Assembly: GCF_004349245.1 (NCBI RefSeq) | Contig: NZ_SMLC01000001.1 | Location: 62,001-126,000, forward strand | Direction: 5' to 3' | DNA length: 64,000 bases | Origin: Actinomadura sp. 6K520 | GTDB taxonomy: Bacteria > Actinomycetota > Actinomycetes > Streptosporangiales > Streptosporangiaceae | Shown: positions 60,669 through 64,000 of the stretch, one piece after another | Position numbering within the stretch: position 1 is the first letter of the stretch | How the letters are laid out: the number at the start of each line of letters is the position of its first letter | Translations under genes and position numbers: made by a program | Notes under the pieces: generated by a model | What the model was told of the DNA's origin: nothing | The model's database searches: none | Seen by the model: only the letters and a program-made list of their open reading frames with translations

Positions 60669-61664
60669 TCAGGCGGCCCCGGGCTCGCCGGTGGCCTGGC
60701 GCGACATTCCGGGCGCCGCGGGCGGCCCGGACGTACCGAGGGTCTTGGCCGAGGTCTTGCGGTTCCGCCGGCTCCTGCCCTCCAGCCACGTCGCGAGCCG
60801 GCTCAGCGACATGTTCATCGCGATGTAGATGATCGCGACGACGATCCCGGCCTGCAGGACGTTGTTGCTGTAGTTGGCGGGGACCTGCTTGAAGCCGGCC
60901 TGGAGGAACTCGCCGTAGGCGATGATGAACCCGAGGGCGGTGTCCTTCAGCAGGACGACGATCTGGCTGACGATCGCGGGCATCATCGCGGTGACGGCCT
61001 GCGGCAGCAGCACCAGCCGCATGACGCCGTTCTTGCGCAGGCCGACGGAGTAGGCGGCCTCCGACTGCCCCTTGGGGACCGACAGGACGCCTGCCCGCAC
61101 GATCTCGGCGAGCACCGCGCCGTTGTACATCACCAGGCCGAACACGACCGCGGCGAACGCGGGCACGGTGACGACGCCGGCGTTGCTCTCCACGCCGAAC
61201 ATGAAGAAGAAGTAGTCGACCGACATCCGCTGGAGCTGGCCGAACGGGGACTCGGCGATCGCCGGGCTGATCTTGTTGGGGACGAAGAACGCCAGGAAGA
61301 TCAGGATCAGCAGCGGGATGCCGCGGAAGAACTCCACGACGGCGCCGGCGGGGAGGCGGATCCACCAGTGGTCCGACAGCCGGGCCAGGCCGAACACGGC
61401 GCCGAACACCAGCGCCAGCACGGTCGCGACGACGGCGGCCTTCAGCGTGTTCATCAGCCCCGGCAGGAGCAGGTGCCGCCAGACCGTCCACTCGGTGAAC
61501 GGGGTCCACAGGTCCTTCTGGAACTGGCCCTTGACCTGGAGCCGCCAGATCAGCGCCCCCAGGAGCGCGAGGAGCACGACCGATACCAGGACGCTCAGCA
61601 GCCTGTTCCGCTTGCGCGCCCGTGGGCCGGGGATGTCGAAGAGGACGTTCGCTTCCTTGCTCAC
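60669..61664 (-). CDS. gluD: Glutamate-type ABC permease GluD
   Basis: Amino-acid ABC permease of the His/Glu/Gln family, 331 residues. VEFFRGIPLLILIFLAFF and AAYSVGLRKNGVMRLVLLPQAVTAMMP (EAA loop) identify it. An extra N-terminal cytoplasmic/helix segment precedes the core and a charged tail of about 35 residues ends it. Overlaps gluC by ATGA. Last gene of gluABCD. Confidence 0.9.
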   Translation of the reverse strand: MSKEANVLFDIPGPRARKRNRLLSVLVSVVLLALLGALIWRLQVKGQFQKDLWTPFTEWTVWRHLLLPGLMNTLKAAVVATVLALVFGAVFGLARLSDHWWIRLPAGAVVEFFRGIPLLILIFLAFFVPNKISPAIAESPFGQLQRMSVDYFFFMFGVESNAGVVTVPAFAAVVFGLVMYNGAVLAEIVRAGVLSVPKGQSEAAYSVGLRKNGVMRLVLLPQAVTAMMPAIVSQIVVLLKDTALGFIIAYGEFLQAGFKQVPANYSNNVLQAGIVVAIIYIAMNMSLSRLATWLEGRSRRNRKTSAKTLGTSGPPAAPGMSRQATGEPGAA

Positions 61665-62344
61665 CGCGCCACCGCCATCCGCTTGGCCAGCCAGCCGAAG
61701 AAGTATCCGGTCGGCAGGGTGAGGATCAGGAAGCCGATGGCGACGCCGAGGAACAGCGGGATCACGCCGTCGGAGAACGTCGGCTTGTCGACGATCGTCT
61801 TGGTCACCAGCGCGACCTCACCGTAGCTGGCCGCGGCGGCCACCGTCGTGTTCTTGATCATCGCGATGAGCACGCTGCCCATCGGCGCGATGATCGACCG
61901 GAACGCCTGCGGCAGGATGATCACCCGGAGCGACTGGCTGAACGTCAGCCCGATCGAGCGGGCCGCCTCGGCCTGGCCCAGCGGGATGGTGTTGACGCCC
62001 GAGCGCAGGGTCTCGCACACGAACGCCCCGGTGTAGGCGGACAGGCCGACGACCGCCCACCAGTAGTAGGTCGTCGAGGAGACGCTGGAGAACTTCAGGG
62101 CGAGGATGTCGTTGAGCCCGAGGCTGCACATCAGCAGCACCAGCGTGAGGGGCGTGTTCCGGACGATGTTGACGTAGCCCGTACCGAACTTGCGCATGAC
62201 GGGGACGGGCGCGACCCGGAAGCTCACCATGATCGTGCCGATGATCAGGGAGAGCACCGCGGCGGCCGCCGCCAGGCGCAGGGTCGCCCAGAATCCCTGG
62301 AGGATCTCCCCGGAGTTCTCGAAGAACGGGGTGAAGTCAAACAT
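61661..62344 (-). CDS. gluC: Glutamate-type ABC permease GluC
   Basis: Permease partner, 227 residues with five helices. VRNTPLTLVLLMCSLGLNDI is the family motif after helix 2, and AEAARSIGLTFSQSLRVIILPQAFRSIIAP is the EAA loop. Start 147 bases downstream of gluB, past a strong hairpin. Confidence 0.92.
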   Translation of the reverse strand: MFDFTPFFENSGEILQGFWATLRLAAAAAVLSLIIGTIMVSFRVAPVPVMRKFGTGYVNIVRNTPLTLVLLMCSLGLNDILALKFSSVSSTTYYWWAVVGLSAYTGAFVCETLRSGVNTIPLGQAEAARSIGLTFSQSLRVIILPQAFRSIIAPMGSVLIAMIKNTTVAAAASYGEVALVTKTIVDKPTFSDGVIPLFLGVAIGFLILTLPTGYFFGWLAKRMAVAR

Positions 62345-62384
62345 TGCTCAGCTGTTCCATGGCGTTCCAAGGGGTCGGGCCAGG

Positions 62385-62428
62385 CCGGTGCGTCCCCGGG
62401 AGGACACGTCCTCGCGGGGACGCACCGG
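62385..62428 (-). terminator. Long hairpin between gluB and gluC
   Basis: CCGGTGCGTCCCC (62385-62397) and GGGGACGCACCGG (62416-62428) form a 13-bp stem with an inner GAGGAC/GTCCTC stem. Such structures between binding-protein and permease genes lower downstream expression or protect the upstream mRNA. Confidence 0.7.
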
Positions 62429-62491
62429 CACGACGGGTCGGGCTCGTCCTGGATCAGGAGCGGCGCCCGCGGCCGGGCGCCCCGCCCGCGG

Positions 62492-63361
62492 TCAGGCGCA
62501 GCCCTCCATCGTCGGGACCTCCTTGACGAGCTTCAGCCCGGTACCGGCGAAGTGCTTGTCGAGCAGCTGCCCGGCGGTGCCGTCGGAGTACATCTTGTTG
62601 ATGGCCTTGTTCACGGCCTCGCAGGTCTCGGTGTCGCCCTTCTTCATGCCGACGCCGTACTTCTCGTCGGTGAAGGGGTCGTTGATGACCTTGAAGGAGC
62701 CCTTCTGCTGGTTGGCGAACCCGGCGAGGATGAGGTCGTCGGTGCTGACCGCGTCGAGCGCCCCGGACTTCAGCTTGCTCACGCACTCGGAGTAGCTCTG
62801 CGCGTCCACCAGCTTGACGCCGTCGATGTCGAGCTCGCCGTCCGGCGGGGGCTCGGTGATGCGGCGGAAGGAGTTGGACCCGGCCGCCTTGCACAGCCGC
62901 TTGCCCTTGAGGTCCGCGGTCTTCTTGATGTCGTTGTTGTCGGCGTTCACCATCGTGTCCTGGTGGGCCACGTAGTACGGGCCGCCGTACGTCACCTGCT
63001 GCTTGCGCGCCTCGGTGATGGAGTATGTGGCCACGACGAGGTCGACCTGGCCGCCGCCGATGAACGACTCGCGGTTCGCGGAGGTCGTCTCCTTGAAGGT
63101 GATGCCGTCCTCGGGGACGCCGAGCTCCTTGGCGATGTACTTGGCGACGTCGACGTCGAAGCCGTCGAAGGTGCCGTCGGGCTTCTTCAGGCCCAGGGCC
63201 GGCTGGTCGAACTTGATGCCGACGGTCAGTTTCTTGTCGTCCTGCGCCTTCTGCAGGACCGTCTTGGCCTCGGTCTTCTCCGTGTCGCTGCCACACGCCG
63301 AAAGCGCCAGTGACAATGCCATCCCCGCCCCGATGAGGGCGCCGAAACGACGTACTCGCAT
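62492..63361 (-). CDS. gluB: Glutamate-binding lipoprotein GluB
   Basis: Substrate-binding lipoprotein of a polar amino-acid ABC importer, 289 residues. Signal and lipobox LSAC (Cys23). LTVGIKFDQPALGLKKPDGTF, DGFDVDVAKYIAKELG and DLVVATYSITEARKQQVTYGGPYY are typical of GluB/GlnH. Internal Cys pairs may form a disulfide. Follows gluA by 104 bases and is separated from gluC by a stem-loop. Confidence 0.93.
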   Translation of the reverse strand: MRVRRFGALIGAGMALSLALSACGSDTEKTEAKTVLQKAQDDKKLTVGIKFDQPALGLKKPDGTFDGFDVDVAKYIAKELGVPEDGITFKETTSANRESFIGGGQVDLVVATYSITEARKQQVTYGGPYYVAHQDTMVNADNNDIKKTADLKGKRLCKAAGSNSFRRITEPPPDGELDIDGVKLVDAQSYSECVSKLKSGALDAVSTDDLILAGFANQQKGSFKVINDPFTDEKYGVGMKKGDTETCEAVNKAINKMYSDGTAGQLLDKHFAGTGLKLVKEVPTMEGCA

Positions 63362-63465
63362 TCTCGTCCTACCTCTACTCTGCCGGAGCCCCGTGGCTCA
63401 GTGGACCATTCACATCCTCTACGGACCGAACAGTTCAGGTTTATGGATACATCGGGGAAAGTGGA

Positions 63466-64000
63466 TCAGTGTGTGAGGATCTTGGAAAGGAAGTCCTTCG
63501 CGCGGTCGGTGCGCGCGTTGGTGAAGAACTCGTTGGGCGTGTTCTCCTCCACGATCTGACCGTCCGCCATGAACACGACCTTTTGCGCCGCCCTGCGCGC
63601 GAAGCCCATCTCGTGGGTCACGACGATCATCGTCATGCCCTCGCGGGCCAGGCCGGTCATGACGTCGAGGACCTCGTTGACCATCTCGGGGTCGAGCGCC
63701 GAGGTCGGCTCGTCGAAGAGCATCACCTTCGGCCGCATCGCGAGGGAGCGCGCGATCGCGGCCCGCTGCTGCTGGCCGCCGGACAGCTGAGCGGGGTACT
63801 TCTGCGCCTGGTTCGCGATGCCGACGCGGTCCAGCAGCTCCATCGCGTGCTTCTCGGACTCCTGCTTGCCCTGCTTGCGGACCTTGATCGGCCCGAGCGT
63901 GACGTTGTCCAGGATCGTCTTGTGGGCGAAGAGGTTGAACGACTGGAACACCATGCCGACGTCGGCGCGGAGCTTCGCCAGCTCCTTTCCCTCTTTCGGC
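63466..64000 (-). CDS. gluA: Glutamate ABC ATPase GluA (5' end outside the window)
   Basis: The N-terminal part with the Walker A motif lies beyond the right edge. Visible: the Q-loop [20 protein letters not shown], signature [20 protein letters not shown], Walker [17 protein letters not shown], switch His in [20 protein letters not shown], and the C-terminal [18 protein letters not shown], typical of GluA/GlnQ (about 178 codons seen of about 245). Starts the operon; promoter not in the window. Confidence 0.93.
   Translation of the reverse strand, partial: PKEGKELAKLRADVGMVFQSFNLFAHKTILDNVTLGPIKVRKQGKQESEKHAMELLDRVGIANQAQKYPAQLSGGQQQRAAIARSLAMRPKVMLFDEPTSALDPEMVNEVLDVMTGLAREGMTMIVVTHEMGFARRAAQKVVFMADGQIVEENTPNEFFTNARTDRAKDFLSKILTH

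Overview
The window is chromosomal DNA of a high-GC actinobacterium. Gene order (rbfA, truB, ribF, rpsO, pnp, M16 peptidase, dapB, then dapA, rnj, ftsK, rimO, pgsA, cinA, clgR, and later recA, recX, rny, gluABCD) is the order known from Streptomyces and relatives. The RNase Y gene next to recA-recX, many small orphan proteins and the codon bias fit Thermomonosporaceae/Streptosporangiales (an Actinomadura-like organism); that assignment is inference, not a database match. No rRNA, tRNA, CRISPR array, transposase or prophage is visible. A relatedness search is still needed for the genus.

Layout. 1-10.1 kb: translation and RNA processing block (DUF503, rbfA, nrnA, truB, trhA, ribF, rpsO, pnp) followed by an M16 peptidase and a small membrane protein. 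10.2-12.1 kb: azoreductase behind two operator-like palindromes, then dapB and a transglutaminase-like protein. 12.2-23.2 kb: an accessory block sitting between dapB and dapA: SCO6745-type protein, orphan modA, ung, menA, a DHA2 drug exporter, GNAT, a CGNR regulator, a small-protein/VOC operon, a MocR regulator facing a DMT exporter, a GH18-like protein and a small orphan. 23.4-34.7 kb: conserved core dapA-rnj-ftsK-RodZ-like-rimO-pgsA-cinA-clgR-dps. 34.9-53.4 kb: second accessory block: lipoprotein, Nei glycosylase with Rrf2 regulator, a sugar ABC importer with GH3 glucosaminidase and a facing ROK regulator, SecA2, TetR facing EamA exporter, the giant Lhr helicase, an esterase and DUF3046. 53.5-64 kb: ATP-grasp protein divergent from recA around an SOS box, recX, rny, an S9 peptidase and the glutamate-type ABC importer gluDCBA, with gluA cut by the window edge.

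How the parts work together. Four RNA-decay enzymes lie in one window (PNPase, RNase J, RNase Y and the DHH oligoribonuclease/pAp phosphatase NrnA). DapB and DapA supply diaminopimelate and lysine. DNA repair is represented by Ung, Nei, RecA/RecX and Lhr. The import cluster (binding protein, two permeases, cytoplasmic GH3 enzyme, ROK repressor) looks like an amino-sugar disaccharide scavenging unit that must borrow its ATPase from elsewhere. Several genes (SCO6745-type protein, the MocR/DMT pair, dapA, ftsK, rimO, rrf2, DUF3046) have a -10-like hexamer 5-8 bases before the start codon, which suggests leaderless mRNAs. Nothing in the window is a clear new defence or mobile system. The least ordinary elements are the overlapping CATG start codons of the MocR/DMT pair, the 18-bp inverted repeat between TetR and EamA, the R2K-type ATP-grasp gene sharing the SOS-box region with recA, a 43-codon basic ORF next to secA2, and the paired hairpins with near-identical loops upstream of rpsO.
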